NCBI RefSeq assembly: GCF_900103635.1
Contig: NZ_FMXK01000004.1
Coordinates: 124,001 to 188,000 of the forward strand
DNA from: Butyrivibrio sp. INlla18
GTDB lineage: Bacteria > Bacillota > Clostridia > Lachnospirales > Lachnospiraceae
Reading direction: 5' to 3'
DNA: 64,000 bases
Shown here: positions 52,297 through 61,678 of the stretch, piece after piece
Position numbering within the stretch: the first letter of the stretch is position 1
Layout of the letters: each line of letters opens with the position of its first letter
Notes under the pieces: model-generated
Told to the model about the DNA's origin: nothing
What the model saw: the letters and a program-made list of their open reading frames with translations, nothing else
Databases searched by the model: none
Translations under genes and position numbers: made by a program

Positions 52297-52496
52297 AAAG
52301 TACCTCTTTTCAAAATGGTGATCTACTGTTTCATCATTTCTGTATATTTATGATACTTTATTTCGGAGCCCAGAAGCTCTTTATTAACGTTATTTAGGCT
52401 ATTCTTAATACATTGTTTAGAACAGAATCAATTGTTAATTTATTTTTTATAGTTAAAATTGTATTTTTATTAAATATTCGTCAAAAGCCCATTTTA

Positions 52497-54284
52497 TCAA
52501 TCTTTTGGTTTAAAGCCATCACCTATCTTCTTGCCAATAAATTCCATTTCCTCTGAAAGATCATGAGTTGCTGCAGGAAATGGTCCATAACCTATCTGAT
52601 CTCCTTCAGCCGGATAATAGAAGGTTACACCAGATATTTCAAAGGTCTTTGTCTCATATGTGCCATAATCCTGCTGAACAAGGAAATACTTAGCATTAAA
52701 TCTTGGATATTCATCTCTTATAAGATTCACACCCTTAAAGGCTATCCATAACGCCAAAAGAGCTACAAAAGCTTTGAGCATATAGTCTTTAGCTCTTTTA
52801 TCTACTCTGTTACTGATAAGTATGAACATTCTGCCAAAAATTACAGCTACAACAAGCCAAACGTACACTATTCCATATCTGATAAGAGGAGCACTCATAA
52901 ACCAGAAGATCATGCATCCAATTAAAGTAGCACCGATCGTCAAAAAGTCCGCCAAATTTAGCATACTTCTATGGCTTATCTCAAAAACTTTATTATTTAA
53001 TTTATGTGTTTTTCTCTCAGATGCTGCCAAAAGGAAATACAAGAAGCAAACAATATAGATCACTATTGCCGCTAGAGCCAGCATGACCATAGCCTTGTTC
53101 ATCATTGAAAGCTCGCTAAACCAGTGTGGAACCCACTCCTTCATGGCCACATGTCCATAATTTGTGACATCATTATAGCCTCGGCCAAAGGTCTTTATCT
53201 CTAGTGCGTCAAACTCTGCAACTCCCTTAGGTATTTCCCAATCAAAACCAAAGAAATCGAGGATCGTGACAGGATAGAGCACCCAGCCAGATATGATCAC
53301 ATTTCTTGTAAGGAATGGCAATACTATAACAAGCACTAAGAGTATAGATACACCAAAGGCCTTCATTTTCTCTTTTGTCCTATCATGGAACAGCATATAG
53401 ATAGGAATTATGGCTAAAAGAACCATTGGTGCCGCTGAAAGCTTGATCGTAACCGCGTACACACTCAGCATAGTCAGCTGAATATATGGCACATAAGACT
53501 TTTCATGTCTCACATACATATCAAGCCAGTGAATTATGGTATAAAACACCATAGTCTGAAGAAAATAGTCCGACGCAGGCGCCACCATCTCATCATAGAT
53601 AGTGAAAAGATAATAGATAGCTGCCACTCTTGCAAAATCAGAAAGAACGATATGTCCACGTCTTACTACATTCTTGATATCAAGGCACTGCCAAGCAAGA
53701 AGTAGCGCAAAAAAGCCAGCCATAACATGATATGACTGTCCGCCTAAAAAGGCCATGCTATATAGAGCAGACAGTGCAAACGATGCACTATTGTAAGCTA
53801 ATCTCACATGTAGATTGCCCAATCCTTTGACAATACCATAGTCCTCTATCCAGTGAATAGCCTGCGCATGATAAAGATCTGAATCATAGTGCATTATACC
53901 GTGTGATGTGCCATAGGCCATAAGCAAAAAGATGAGAATATAAAAGACCCCATCGCAGTTAGAAGCCAGTACATGATGCATATCCTTAAGGTCTTCTAGA
54001 AGCTCTTGTCTGTAATATACAGCAGCCACTACACAATATAAAATTAGTAAAATATTGGCCTTTAAGCCAACGCCTTGGAAAATACTAAAGATTTCGGAAA
54101 AGACTGTTACAACGACAATTCCCGTGACAATATAAGATTCCCTGAAATGTGTCTTATATCTTTTGATAATTCCATTTTTAAGGGTAGCCATACCCGGCCA
54201 TGATGACATCATCTTAAGAAAAGAATAGCCAACCAGGTATGTCGTGATAATTACATATAGCCATATCAACATGACTGTTATCAT
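52497..54284 (-). CDS. Large polytopic membrane protein, GT-C-like (LIC_10190-like)
   Basis: 595 aa with about 13 membrane helices. MHYDSDLYHAQAIHWIEDYG (about 133-152), with acidic and His residues, then GLGNLHVRLAYNSASFALSALYSM, resemble membrane proteins of the LIC_10190 type, whose role is unproven. The position of the acidic loop is GT-C-like, but it is not one I can assign to a CAZy family. It follows the DUF212 gene at 34 bp in the rmlD operon. A 200-bp AT-rich gap with no clear terminator lies downstream. It may act on the same surface glycan. Confidence 0.7.
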   Translation of the reverse strand: MITVMLIWLYVIITTYLVGYSFLKMMSSWPGMATLKNGIIKRYKTHFRESYIVTGIVVVTVFSEIFSIFQGVGLKANILLILYCVVAAVYYRQELLEDLKDMHHVLASNCDGVFYILIFLLMAYGTSHGIMHYDSDLYHAQAIHWIEDYGIVKGLGNLHVRLAYNSASFALSALYSMAFLGGQSYHVMAGFFALLLAWQCLDIKNVVRRGHIVLSDFARVAAIYYLFTIYDEMVAPASDYFLQTMVFYTIIHWLDMYVRHEKSYVPYIQLTMLSVYAVTIKLSAAPMVLLAIIPIYMLFHDRTKEKMKAFGVSILLVLVIVLPFLTRNVIISGWVLYPVTILDFFGFDWEIPKGVAEFDALEIKTFGRGYNDVTNYGHVAMKEWVPHWFSELSMMNKAMVMLALAAIVIYIVCFLYFLLAASERKTHKLNNKVFEISHRSMLNLADFLTIGATLIGCMIFWFMSAPLIRYGIVYVWLVVAVIFGRMFILISNRVDKRAKDYMLKAFVALLALWIAFKGVNLIRDEYPRFNAKYFLVQQDYGTYETKTFEISGVTFYYPAEGDQIGYGPFPAATHDLSEEMEFIGKKIGDGFKPKD

Positions 54285-54318
54285 AAAATGCTAGCCCCCA
54301 AAATGTCATTTGTATTGA

Positions 54319-54774
54319 TCATAGGCCAATAACTACTGCACCTACTATAATTCCTAAGATTGCTCCAAAGAGCACCTGTAATGGAGTATGACCTACAAAC
54401 TCCTTGAGCTTTTGCTCAACTGGGATGTCCTGATCAAGCTCTTTGAACCAGTCCATCATATTGTTGATCACGACAGCCTGCTTACCAGCCTGTCTTCTAA
54501 CTCCCATTGCATCATGCATTACTATAAGAGCAAGTACGCCAGAGATAGCAAATTCAAAAGAACCTGCTCCATAAGTTAAAAATGTTGATGTTACAAGAGC
54601 CATAACTGTGGCTGAGTGTGAACTTGGCATCCCTCCATCACCCATAAGTCTCTCAGGGTTGAAGTTTTTATTAACTATCACATAAATGATAGTTTTTAAA
54701 AACTGAGCCACAAGCCAGCCCCAAAATGCTGACATCAATATTCTGTTGCTAAAAATATCTGAAATAAAATCCAT
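54319..54774 (-). CDS. Divergent PAP2-family membrane protein (DUF212, YuiD-like)
   Basis: 151 aa with about four membrane helices. GDGGMPSSHSA (45-55), DAMGVRRQAG (88-97) and GHTPLQV (128-134) are the three conserved blocks of the DUF212/divergent PAP2 family. They recall the catalytic segments of PAP2 phosphatases. A role in dephosphorylating a polyprenyl or lipid phosphate is plausible but unproven for this family. Placed between rmlD and a polytopic membrane protein, so a link to undecaprenyl-phosphate recycling is a reasonable guess. Confidence 0.92.
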   Translation of the reverse strand: MDFISDIFSNRILMSAFWGWLVAQFLKTIIYVIVNKNFNPERLMGDGGMPSSHSATVMALVTSTFLTYGAGSFEFAISGVLALIVMHDAMGVRRQAGKQAVVINNMMDWFKELDQDIPVEQKLKEFVGHTPLQVLFGAILGIIVGAVVIGL

Positions 54775-54786
54775 AAAACAATCCTT

Positions 54787-55656
54787 TTAAAGTAGTTCTT
54801 TTAAATACTGCTCAATAGCATCGTGCCAGTCTGCAAACATAAAGTCAGATGTGAGCTTGAACATATAGTTCTCGAGGATACTATAGGCTGGTCTAGGTGC
54901 AGACTGAGGATTCTTGGCAACGTATTCCTCAGTTGTAACATGATTAACCTTTGTCTTCTTGCCGGCAATCCTAAAGATCTCTTCTGTGAAATCTGCCCAG
55001 TTAGTATCTCCTTCACATGTACCATGGAAAGTTCCATAATTCTGTGTTGGAAGAAGATAATGAATAGCCTTAGCAAGCTCAGTTGTACTTGTTGGTGTTC
55101 CAAGCTGATCCTTTACCACGCTAACTTCATCATACTTCTCAGAAAGTGAGAGCATTGTCTTAACAAAGTTCTTACCATCTCCATAAAGCCATGCTGTTCT
55201 GATGATAAAAGACTCTTTTGCAAACTGCTTTACAAACTCTTCACCAGCAAGCTTTGTTTTTCCATAAACGCTTACAGGGTTTGTCTTATCAAACTCAACA
55301 TATGGTCTTGTTCCATTTCCTTCAAAAACATAATCAGTAGAAACATGAACAAGCTTAGCTCCTACTTCCGTAGATGCTATAGCAAGGTTTCTTGGTCCAA
55401 TTGCATTGATCTTGTACGAAAGATCAACATCACTTTCCTGCTTATCAACTGCTGTGTATGCTGCGCAGTTAACAATGGCTGCAGGTTTAACTTTTCTTGC
55501 AAGCTCAACAACAGCATCTACATTTGTAATATCAAGAGGAGTGATTCCATCTCCCTGAAATACGTCTGTATTAACAAGTTCATATTTGCCGTTAAGTTCC
55601 TTATTGATTGCTCTACCAAGCTGTCCATTGCAACCTGTTACAATTATTGTTTCCAT
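54787..55656 (-). CDS. rmlD: dTDP-4-dehydrorhamnose reductase
   Basis: 289 aa SDR enzyme, the last step of dTDP-L-rhamnose synthesis. IVTGCNGQLGRAI is the NADPH loop, NCAAYTAVDKQESD and VSTDYVFEGNGTRPY follow, and VYGKTKLAGE contains Tyr-x3-Lys. RTAWLYGDGKNFVKTML and QLGTPTSTTELA complete the RmlD signature. RBS AGGAG. rmlA, rmlB and rmlC are not in this window, so they must lie elsewhere. A terminator-like hairpin (55672-55702) separates it from the DUF3048 gene upstream. Confidence 0.94.
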   Translation of the reverse strand: METIIVTGCNGQLGRAINKELNGKYELVNTDVFQGDGITPLDITNVDAVVELARKVKPAAIVNCAAYTAVDKQESDVDLSYKINAIGPRNLAIASTEVGAKLVHVSTDYVFEGNGTRPYVEFDKTNPVSVYGKTKLAGEEFVKQFAKESFIIRTAWLYGDGKNFVKTMLSLSEKYDEVSVVKDQLGTPTSTTELAKAIHYLLPTQNYGTFHGTCEGDTNWADFTEEIFRIAGKKTKVNHVTTEEYVAKNPQSAPRPAYSILENYMFKLTSDFMFADWHDAIEQYLKELL

Positions 55657-55671
55657 ACTGTTCTCCTATTA

Positions 55672-55702
55672 ATCACAAAATCGGACGGCATCACTGCCGT
55701 CC
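55672..55702 (-). terminator. Terminator after the DUF3048 lipoprotein gene
   Basis: Minus strand: an 8-bp GC-rich stem GGACGGCA/TGCCGTCC with a 4-nt loop (55683-55702), followed by GATTTTGTGATT. It lies between the lipoprotein stop at 55714 and the rmlD start at 55656. The T-run is short, so partial read-through into rmlD is likely. Confidence 0.75.
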
Positions 55703-55713
55703 AATTAGAAATA

Positions 55714-56886
55714 TCAATCTGCGTAGGTGACACCATTTACTTCAAACTTTGAGAATGAACCGCCCTTTTCCTGAATTACAAAGATCATTGTCTTACCAGT
55801 ATTGAGCACGATCTCATTGCCGTTGTCATCGTAGTAAGTAGTAGGACCGTAGTCATCTGTCTTTTCCCATTTGATGTGGATCATCTTGCCCTTAGTAATG
55901 TAATATCCATCACGTGTTGTATCATGCATCTGATAAGCAAGATAGCCGTTATCATCACGAACCTCATGATAAGTCCTCTGGATGATCACATTTGAGAATG
56001 CAAGCTGTTCTCCAGTAAGTGCATCTTTCTGCTCTGCACCATAAAGGGTTTTAAGATATACTTCTTTTTCTGGATCGTATTTAAGTGCTGACTTTGTTAC
56101 AGGGAAGCATCCTGCCATGTTGATTTCTGTAGCATCTACAGCATCTGAATAATCTGATAATGTGTTAGGGTTTGAATAGCCTGTAAATGTGAAGTGTGAC
56201 TCGCCTTCAAACTCATCTCTGTGTTCAAGTGAAAAACCAGCCTTGTCGATAGCAGAAGAAACATGTGCGCCATCTGTGAAGGCTGTGTGCTCAGAAGTAC
56301 TTCCCTCAGGAATTCTGAAGAATGCGCCATAATCTGAACCCATTACACCGCCAACACCATTTAAGTTATCAACATCCTTACGTGTAAGTATTGTCTTAAC
56401 ATAGAGTTCTGGTCCGCCGTAGTGTACGATAACTGGATCATACTCAAGTGCCGCGTATACGAAGTAATCTCTGATACTACGGATATTTCCGATCTGGCTA
56501 AGATTCTGCCAATCCTCAAGAATACCCATCTGGCGGCTCATGCTTCCTTCTTCCATGATCTCATAAAATACAGCAACGTTACTAAGTCCGTACTGTGGCT
56601 GAGCCTCTTTATTTATAGGATACATAACAGCTAAAGGTCTGTTCTTGTTTACCTCTTCATCAACCCACTCATTAGTGAAGTAGCTTCTAACCATTCCTTC
56701 TGCAGGAGGTGTATCTTCATCAACTACCTCTGAAGATTCTTCTGAAGCAGCAACTACTGGAGTCTGTTCTACGTTTTCAAGTTTCTCAACACTAAGTCCT
56801 GTTACAGATTCATCGTTTGAAGAACCGCAACCAAATATCATAGCTGCAGCTAAGCCTACAGCTAAAATTGCTTTAACCTTTTTCAT
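55714..56886 (-). CDS. DUF3048 lipoprotein (YerB-like)
   Basis: 390 aa. A lipoprotein signal peptide ends in MIFGC with the lipid-anchored Cys20, followed by an acidic Ser/Glu-rich linker (about 25-62). The DUF3048 domain then begins: NRPLAVMYPINKEAQPQYGLSNV, FYEIMEEGSMSRQMGI, IGNIRSIRDYFVYAALEYDP and VHYGG. A second conserved half contains YDPEKEVYLKTLYG and SNVIIQRTYHEV. The family is widespread in Firmicutes; its biochemical role is unknown. It is encoded 56 bp after HPr with RBS GAGAGG, and a terminator follows. Confidence 0.93.
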   Translation of the reverse strand: MKKVKAILAVGLAAAMIFGCGSSNDESVTGLSVEKLENVEQTPVVAASEESSEVVDEDTPPAEGMVRSYFTNEWVDEEVNKNRPLAVMYPINKEAQPQYGLSNVAVFYEIMEEGSMSRQMGILEDWQNLSQIGNIRSIRDYFVYAALEYDPVIVHYGGPELYVKTILTRKDVDNLNGVGGVMGSDYGAFFRIPEGSTSEHTAFTDGAHVSSAIDKAGFSLEHRDEFEGESHFTFTGYSNPNTLSDYSDAVDATEINMAGCFPVTKSALKYDPEKEVYLKTLYGAEQKDALTGEQLAFSNVIIQRTYHEVRDDNGYLAYQMHDTTRDGYYITKGKMIHIKWEKTDDYGPTTYYDDNGNEIVLNTGKTMIFVIQEKGGSFSKFEVNGVTYAD

Positions 56887-56942
56887 TACCGAAAGTTCCT
56901 CTCTAATTTTTTACGCAAGTGATAGTTTATCACAATCTGCTT

Positions 56943-57206
56943 TTATTCGCCAAGCCCCGTTTCAATAGCCTGTACAAGAGCATCCATAGCCTCTTCTTCA
57001 TCAGGTCCATCGCACTTTAGTGTAAGCTCATCGCCACATTTGATACATGCCCCCAGAACGCTGAGTACACTTTTGGCATTGGCTGTATTATCACCATAAC
57101 TAAATGTTATGTGGGATTTATAATTCATTGCAACTTTACACAAGTTACCCGCCGGACGAAGATGAAGTCCAGTGGGATTACTGATAACCACCTTCTGACT
57201 TATCAT
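56943..57206 (-). CDS. HPr-family phosphocarrier protein
   Basis: 87 aa, the length of HPr. NPTGLHLRPAG contains His15, the PEP/EI phosphorylation site, and AKSVLSVLG contains Ser46, the HPr-kinase site. Both regulatory residues of Firmicute HPr are therefore present. It could be the general HPr or a Crh-like paralogue; His15 argues against Crh. It starts 1 bp after glmM, an unusual partner, and so is probably co-transcribed with the c-di-AMP and amino-sugar genes. Confidence 0.93.
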   Translation of the reverse strand: MISQKVVISNPTGLHLRPAGNLCKVAMNYKSHITFSYGDNTANAKSVLSVLGACIKCGDELTLKCDGPDEEEAMDALVQAIETGLGE

Positions 57207-57207
57207 A

Positions 57208-58557
57208 TTAAAGCATAACCTCCTCGATCAGCTTAGCAAGCTTCTTGGCTTCTTCTTCAATCTTGCTCTGATCCTTCCCCTCGATCATAACTCTTACTAA
57301 TGGCTCTGTTCCTGAAGGTCTGATAAGGACTCTTCCATCACCAGCGAACTGCTTCTCAAGATCTGCAATTGCTCCTGCGATTTCAGGATAGTCCATATAA
57401 GCATCCTTCTTGTGAGTTGGTACATGAGCATTTACAAGAGCCTGAGGCATAACCTCCATAACCTTTGCAAGTTCTGATAATGGCTTACCAGTCTTGACCA
57501 TTACTTCAAGCAGGTGAAGAGCTGATAACAATCCATCTCCTGTTGTATTGTCATCAAGGAAAATGATGTGTCCAGACTGCTCACCGCCAAGATTAGCTCC
57601 AATCTCCTTCATATGTTCAAGAACATATCTGTCACCAACCTTAGTCTTGTCTACCTGAATTCCTTCTCTTTCAGCCATCTTGAAGAATCCAAGATTACTC
57701 ATAACTGTAGCAACGATTGTATTCTTGGCAAGCTTTCCATTGTCCTTCATATACTTACCAATAATAGCCATGATCTCGTCACCATCGACCATCTTACCAT
57801 TTTCATCTACAGCAAGGAATCTATCTGCATCACCGTCAAAGGCAAGTCCAACATTTGCCTTCTCTGTTACAACTCTTCCCATAAGCTCTTCCATATGAGT
57901 TGAACCGCAACCAGCGTTGATGTTAGTTCCATCCGGATTATTGTGTATTACTATAACCTCAGCACCAAGCTGTCTGATAGCCTCTACAGAAGTATAATAT
58001 GAAGCACCCTCTGCACAGTCCATAACAACTTTCATACCTTTAAGGTTTATATCTACTGCATTAAGATTGTGGTTAATGTACTCTTCTCTAGCATCTGTTC
58101 TGTTTTTGATCTTACCAACACCTGCTCCTGTTGGCATCTTAACTCCATCCATGTTGTTCTTGATAAGAGCTTCGATCTCATCTTCAAGAGCATCTGGAAG
58201 CTTGTATCCATTTCCATCAAAGAACTTGATACCATTAAATTCCATTGGATTGTGTGAAGCAGAAATAACTACACCAGCATCTACTCTGTACTTCTGAGTA
58301 AGATATGCTACACCAGGAGTTGGGATAACTCCAACATTAACTACGTCTGCTCCTACAGAACATGCACCAGCCATAAGTGCACTTGCCAGCATGTCGCCTG
58401 AAAGTCTTGTATCGCATCCAACCATGATAGTTGGCTTGTGGTTTACCTCTTTTGATAAAACATAAGCTCCAGCCTGTCCAAGCTGCATTGCAAGTAATGG
58501 TGTAAGCTCATCATTAGCTACACCTCTAACGCCGTCAGTACCAAATAATCTTCCCAT
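57208..58557 (-). CDS. glmM: Phosphoglucosamine mutase
   Basis: 449 aa alpha-D-phosphohexomutase making glucosamine-1-phosphate for UDP-GlcNAc. The opening MGRLFGTDGVRGVAN is GlmM-specific. The phosphoserine Ser101 lies in ISASHNP, DGDADR (240-245) is the magnesium site, GGEQSGH is the sugar-binding loop, and RPSGTEPLVRV binds phosphate. RBS AGAGG. It follows cdaR at 18 bp in the conserved cdaA-cdaR-glmM order; in other Firmicutes GlmM binds and inhibits CdaA. It supplies the UDP-GlcNAc that feeds most sugar pathways in this window. Confidence 0.97.
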   Translation of the reverse strand: MGRLFGTDGVRGVANDELTPLLAMQLGQAGAYVLSKEVNHKPTIMVGCDTRLSGDMLASALMAGACSVGADVVNVGVIPTPGVAYLTQKYRVDAGVVISASHNPMEFNGIKFFDGNGYKLPDALEDEIEALIKNNMDGVKMPTGAGVGKIKNRTDAREEYINHNLNAVDINLKGMKVVMDCAEGASYYTSVEAIRQLGAEVIVIHNNPDGTNINAGCGSTHMEELMGRVVTEKANVGLAFDGDADRFLAVDENGKMVDGDEIMAIIGKYMKDNGKLAKNTIVATVMSNLGFFKMAEREGIQVDKTKVGDRYVLEHMKEIGANLGGEQSGHIIFLDDNTTGDGLLSALHLLEVMVKTGKPLSELAKVMEVMPQALVNAHVPTHKKDAYMDYPEIAGAIADLEKQFAGDGRVLIRPSGTEPLVRVMIEGKDQSKIEEEAKKLAKLIEEVML

Positions 58558-58575
58558 TACAATAACCTCTTAATC

Positions 58576-59853
58576 TTAATTATTCTTTTCAACTTTGACA
58601 TATACACTTACAGGAGCTTTCTCCTTGACTCCCTCAGGCAGATTCCATTCTACCTGTGCTGTATATGTACCTTCAGTCAATTCTGTTAAGCCATTACTTT
58701 CTAGTATTTCATCAATATCTACTGTACCTTCAAGACTGCCAGCAGAAATTACATCAAGTTCTGTTTTTAGTCCCTGAAGAGTTAAGGATACAGTATCATA
58801 TTCGCTATCGTCAATATTTATATCAAATCCATCAACAGTGCCTGAAATAGTCACATTCTTGGTGCTTACATCATAAGTTTCTTCAGATACACTGCCAATA
58901 TGAACAACAACAGCTGCTGTTCCATGATAGTCCGGATCACCAAATGTAACGCCAGATGGCAGGTACTTGCTAACATCAACAGTATAGTTGAGGTTCTTAG
59001 AAAGACCTGTGACATTAAGTCCATCATCCTTGATAGTGATCTCATTTACAGAAGAGATAACGCTGCTCCTTCCTGCAATCAGAATCTCAGAAGGATTGCT
59101 ATCTATCTTACCTGTAAGTATATAACCATTTGCAGGTTCGCCAGTTACTACATAATTGAGAGGAACATACTTGGTTCCATAGATAGTAACATTCACGCGA
59201 ACTGACTTGATATTCATTGATACCTGAGAACTGTCCACAGGATCACCATCTGCATCATACAAAATGATATCTGCATCAGTTCCAATATTTGAAGTAAAGC
59301 CTGTTACATCCACATCAACTTCTGCAGACTGAATATTCTGGATAACTGACTCAGGTCCGTTTATCCTGATCATATTCTGCTCTGTTGTAACATCTCCGAT
59401 GATATAACCATCAGACAATGTTCCGGAAGTAGTCGCTGTAAGAGCCAACGTCTTGGAGGCCTTGCGTTCCACACTGAGCTTAACAACATCCGTACTAGTG
59501 ACGATCTTTTGGATCTTGTCGCTGTATTTATTGGTCGTAACGTTGATAGTTACAGTATTAAGACTAGATAAATCCTGAACATCCGCTGTAGCAACCACAT
59601 TGTTCTGGCTAAGTGAATCAATTATAGATCTAGGCGCGTAAATTGTAACCGAACTGATAGTATCGCTACCATCAAGTATTGTGTACACCTGACCCTGATC
59701 AGTGATCAGATTTGTATTCTTGAGTGTTACAGGAACGTTCGTATATCTTACTGAAATAACCGGATCATTGATATTAGTAACAAGAAACCATATTATGATT
59801 GCAAAAATAAGAGAAGCAAGTTTGAGTCCCCAATTGGCTGTAATCTTCTTCAT
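58576..59853 (-). CDS. cdaR: CdaA regulator with YbbR domains
   Basis: 425 aa. One N-terminal membrane anchor (about 9-25) precedes an extracellular region of four YbbR-type repeats. Recurring landmarks are the PVTLKN-like strand, INGPESVIQNI, IAGRSSVISSV and the final VEWNLPEGVKEKAPV. CdaR modulates the diadenylate cyclase CdaA. Its start overlaps the end of cdaA by 4 bp (ATGA). Length is within the family range. Confidence 0.93.
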   Translation of the reverse strand: MKKITANWGLKLASLIFAIIIWFLVTNINDPVISVRYTNVPVTLKNTNLITDQGQVYTILDGSDTISSVTIYAPRSIIDSLSQNNVVATADVQDLSSLNTVTINVTTNKYSDKIQKIVTSTDVVKLSVERKASKTLALTATTSGTLSDGYIIGDVTTEQNMIRINGPESVIQNIQSAEVDVDVTGFTSNIGTDADIILYDADGDPVDSSQVSMNIKSVRVNVTIYGTKYVPLNYVVTGEPANGYILTGKIDSNPSEILIAGRSSVISSVNEITIKDDGLNVTGLSKNLNYTVDVSKYLPSGVTFGDPDYHGTAAVVVHIGSVSEETYDVSTKNVTISGTVDGFDINIDDSEYDTVSLTLQGLKTELDVISAGSLEGTVDIDEILESNGLTELTEGTYTAQVEWNLPEGVKEKAPVSVYVKVEKNN

Positions 59854-60716
59854 TTTCTCACCTTAGCCTTTCTGGCAAGATGTTTAATCGGAGTCTCTTC
59901 TGTATGCTTGTCCTGGAAGATTCTCAAACGTTCTCTCAGCCTGTCGCTATCTACTGCTCTTTCAAGTTCGCCTTCGTAGGCAATACTTATCTTTCCTGTC
60001 TCTTCTGAAACAATGATAGTAAGTGAATCAGTAGCCTCTGAAACACCGATACCCGCTCTATGTCTGGTTCCAAGTTCCTTACCAATTCCCATATTATCTG
60101 ATAAAGGAAGATAACATGTTGCTGCTGTCACTCTATCGCCTCTGATGATGACCGCACCATCATGAAGTGGTGTATTGTGTTCAAAAATATTGATAAGTAG
60201 CTGGCTTGTAACAATACCATCTACATCAATTCCTGTTCTCTCGTACTCAGCAAGAGGGTGATTTTGCTCAATAACAATAAGGGCACCAGTTCTAACCTTA
60301 CCCATTTCAACGCATGCTCTTACTATCTCATTTAAAGTTCTGTCTGAAAAGCGGCCTTCTGTCTTGGGGTCTCCCAAAGATAGCACATTGGAAAAGAAAT
60401 TCTTTCGGCCAAGCTCTTCAAGCGCTTTTCTAAGTTCTGGCTGCAGGATTACAACCATGGCTATGATAGCTATACTAAATACTCTCTCGACAATCCATAG
60501 GATAGTAGACATATTAAAGAGGGCAGCTATCAGGATAAAGACAACTATGACGATTACGCCCTTTAACAAAGACCATAATCTTGTATTTTTTGCCCACACT
60601 AAAATATGATATACCAGAAATGCGATAATAAAGACTTCTAGTATATCTGAAAATCTTATAGTCGGCATGTGCAGACTAGTTCTATTAAAATCAAAAAGAA
60701 AATCTATCTGCTTCAT
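59850..60716 (-). CDS. cdaA: Diadenylate cyclase
   Basis: 288 aa membrane enzyme making c-di-AMP from two ATP. Three N-terminal helices (about 22-42, 51-68, 74-92) are followed by the DAC domain with its two catalytic motifs: DGA at 186-188 (HDGAVIIRG) and RHR at 218-220 (GTRHRAGIG). It is the first gene of the cdaA-cdaR-glmM group, 16 bp after a membrane protein gene. Confidence 0.97.
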   Translation of the reverse strand: MKQIDFLFDFNRTSLHMPTIRFSDILEVFIIAFLVYHILVWAKNTRLWSLLKGVIVIVVFILIAALFNMSTILWIVERVFSIAIIAMVVILQPELRKALEELGRKNFFSNVLSLGDPKTEGRFSDRTLNEIVRACVEMGKVRTGALIVIEQNHPLAEYERTGIDVDGIVTSQLLINIFEHNTPLHDGAVIIRGDRVTAATCYLPLSDNMGIGKELGTRHRAGIGVSEATDSLTIIVSEETGKISIAYEGELERAVDSDRLRERLRIFQDKHTEETPIKHLARKAKVRK

Positions 60717-60732
60717 AGTGTCCCTTTATATC

Positions 60733-61674
60733 TTATCTGTGCTGTTCTCTAGCACGATTTATCTTTTTTACTTTTCTCTCTGGAGTTGAAACTGTAACCT
60801 TAGGTACAGCCTTAACATAATAGTAGTACTCGTCATCCTCAAACTGTACTTTCTCTGTTCTGCTGTAATCAAGGCTGAAGGAGAAGAACTCTACAACCAG
60901 CATCAAAAGAGCTGAGAAGATAGTTCCAAATATCACTCCAATAATTGAAATATCTGCATCGCATACAAGACTTCCAATGAGAATACAAATGATAAGAGAG
61001 ATTGCTCCACATGCAATTGCAATCTTCCATGAATTATCTGCTGAAGATCTGCGGATCATATATACAATAACTACTGTTATTGCAAAAGCTACGATCATTA
61101 CGATCATAGTCTTATTACCAATAAGTCCTGATAGGATAGAATGGAATTCATTAGCAGCCTCTACTACCCCATCGCTACCAAAGGTTGCTGCATTAGATGA
61201 AAAGTATGAGATCACAAATGAAATAACTACTCCAAATGCAACTGATACTGCAGATGCTGGTGTTCCAAGAAGTCCCATAGCAAGTGGCATAACAAATGGG
61301 ATATGAAGGAAATAAAAGATTGGAGTAAGTAGAACAGCAAGTGTATCCTTAGGTGAGAACCTAAAGTATAGTAAAAACATCAGCACAAAGATGATCGCTG
61401 CGATCATTGCACATTCTGGTGCCAACGCATACAAATGTCCAAGAATAAACACAGCTGCAATAAACACGATAAAGTTTGCTGGAAGGATAGCACAAAGAAG
61501 CGCAGCCATCATAACAATAGCAAAGTTATTGAGAGAATTCATATAACCAAGCTTACCATTGATCATTAAGATAGATACAAGTGCAAGTAAGAACTTCCAG
61601 ATATAAGTAATATAAGTTTCGTTTTTGATATAAAATTTTTTGATGTATTGCTTTAATTCTAAAAGTGACGTCAT
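60733..61674 (-). CDS. Conserved polytopic membrane protein, unknown function
   Basis: 313 aa with about 9-10 hydrophobic helices over residues 20-270 and a charged cytoplasmic tail (about 275-313) rich in Lys and Arg, with the acidic DDEYYYY segment. I do not recognise the family. It lies 4 bp after a small two-helix membrane protein gene and 16 bp before cdaA, so it is likely co-expressed with c-di-AMP synthesis. Confident as a gene, function unknown. Confidence 0.75.
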   Translation of the reverse strand: MTSLLELKQYIKKFYIKNETYITYIWKFLLALVSILMINGKLGYMNSLNNFAIVMMAALLCAILPANFIVFIAAVFILGHLYALAPECAMIAAIIFVLMFLLYFRFSPKDTLAVLLTPIFYFLHIPFVMPLAMGLLGTPASAVSVAFGVVISFVISYFSSNAATFGSDGVVEAANEFHSILSGLIGNKTMIVMIVAFAITVVIVYMIRRSSADNSWKIAIACGAISLIICILIGSLVCDADISIIGVIFGTIFSALLMLVVEFFSFSLDYSRTEKVQFEDDEYYYYVKAVPKVTVSTPERKVKKINRAREQHR

Positions 61675-61678
61675 GATA

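Noticed and set aside
56919..56933. GTGATA-GTT-TATCAC dyad between HPr and the DUF3048 gene
   Set aside because: It is a short 6-bp palindrome without a following T-run. It could be an operator but nothing supports that.
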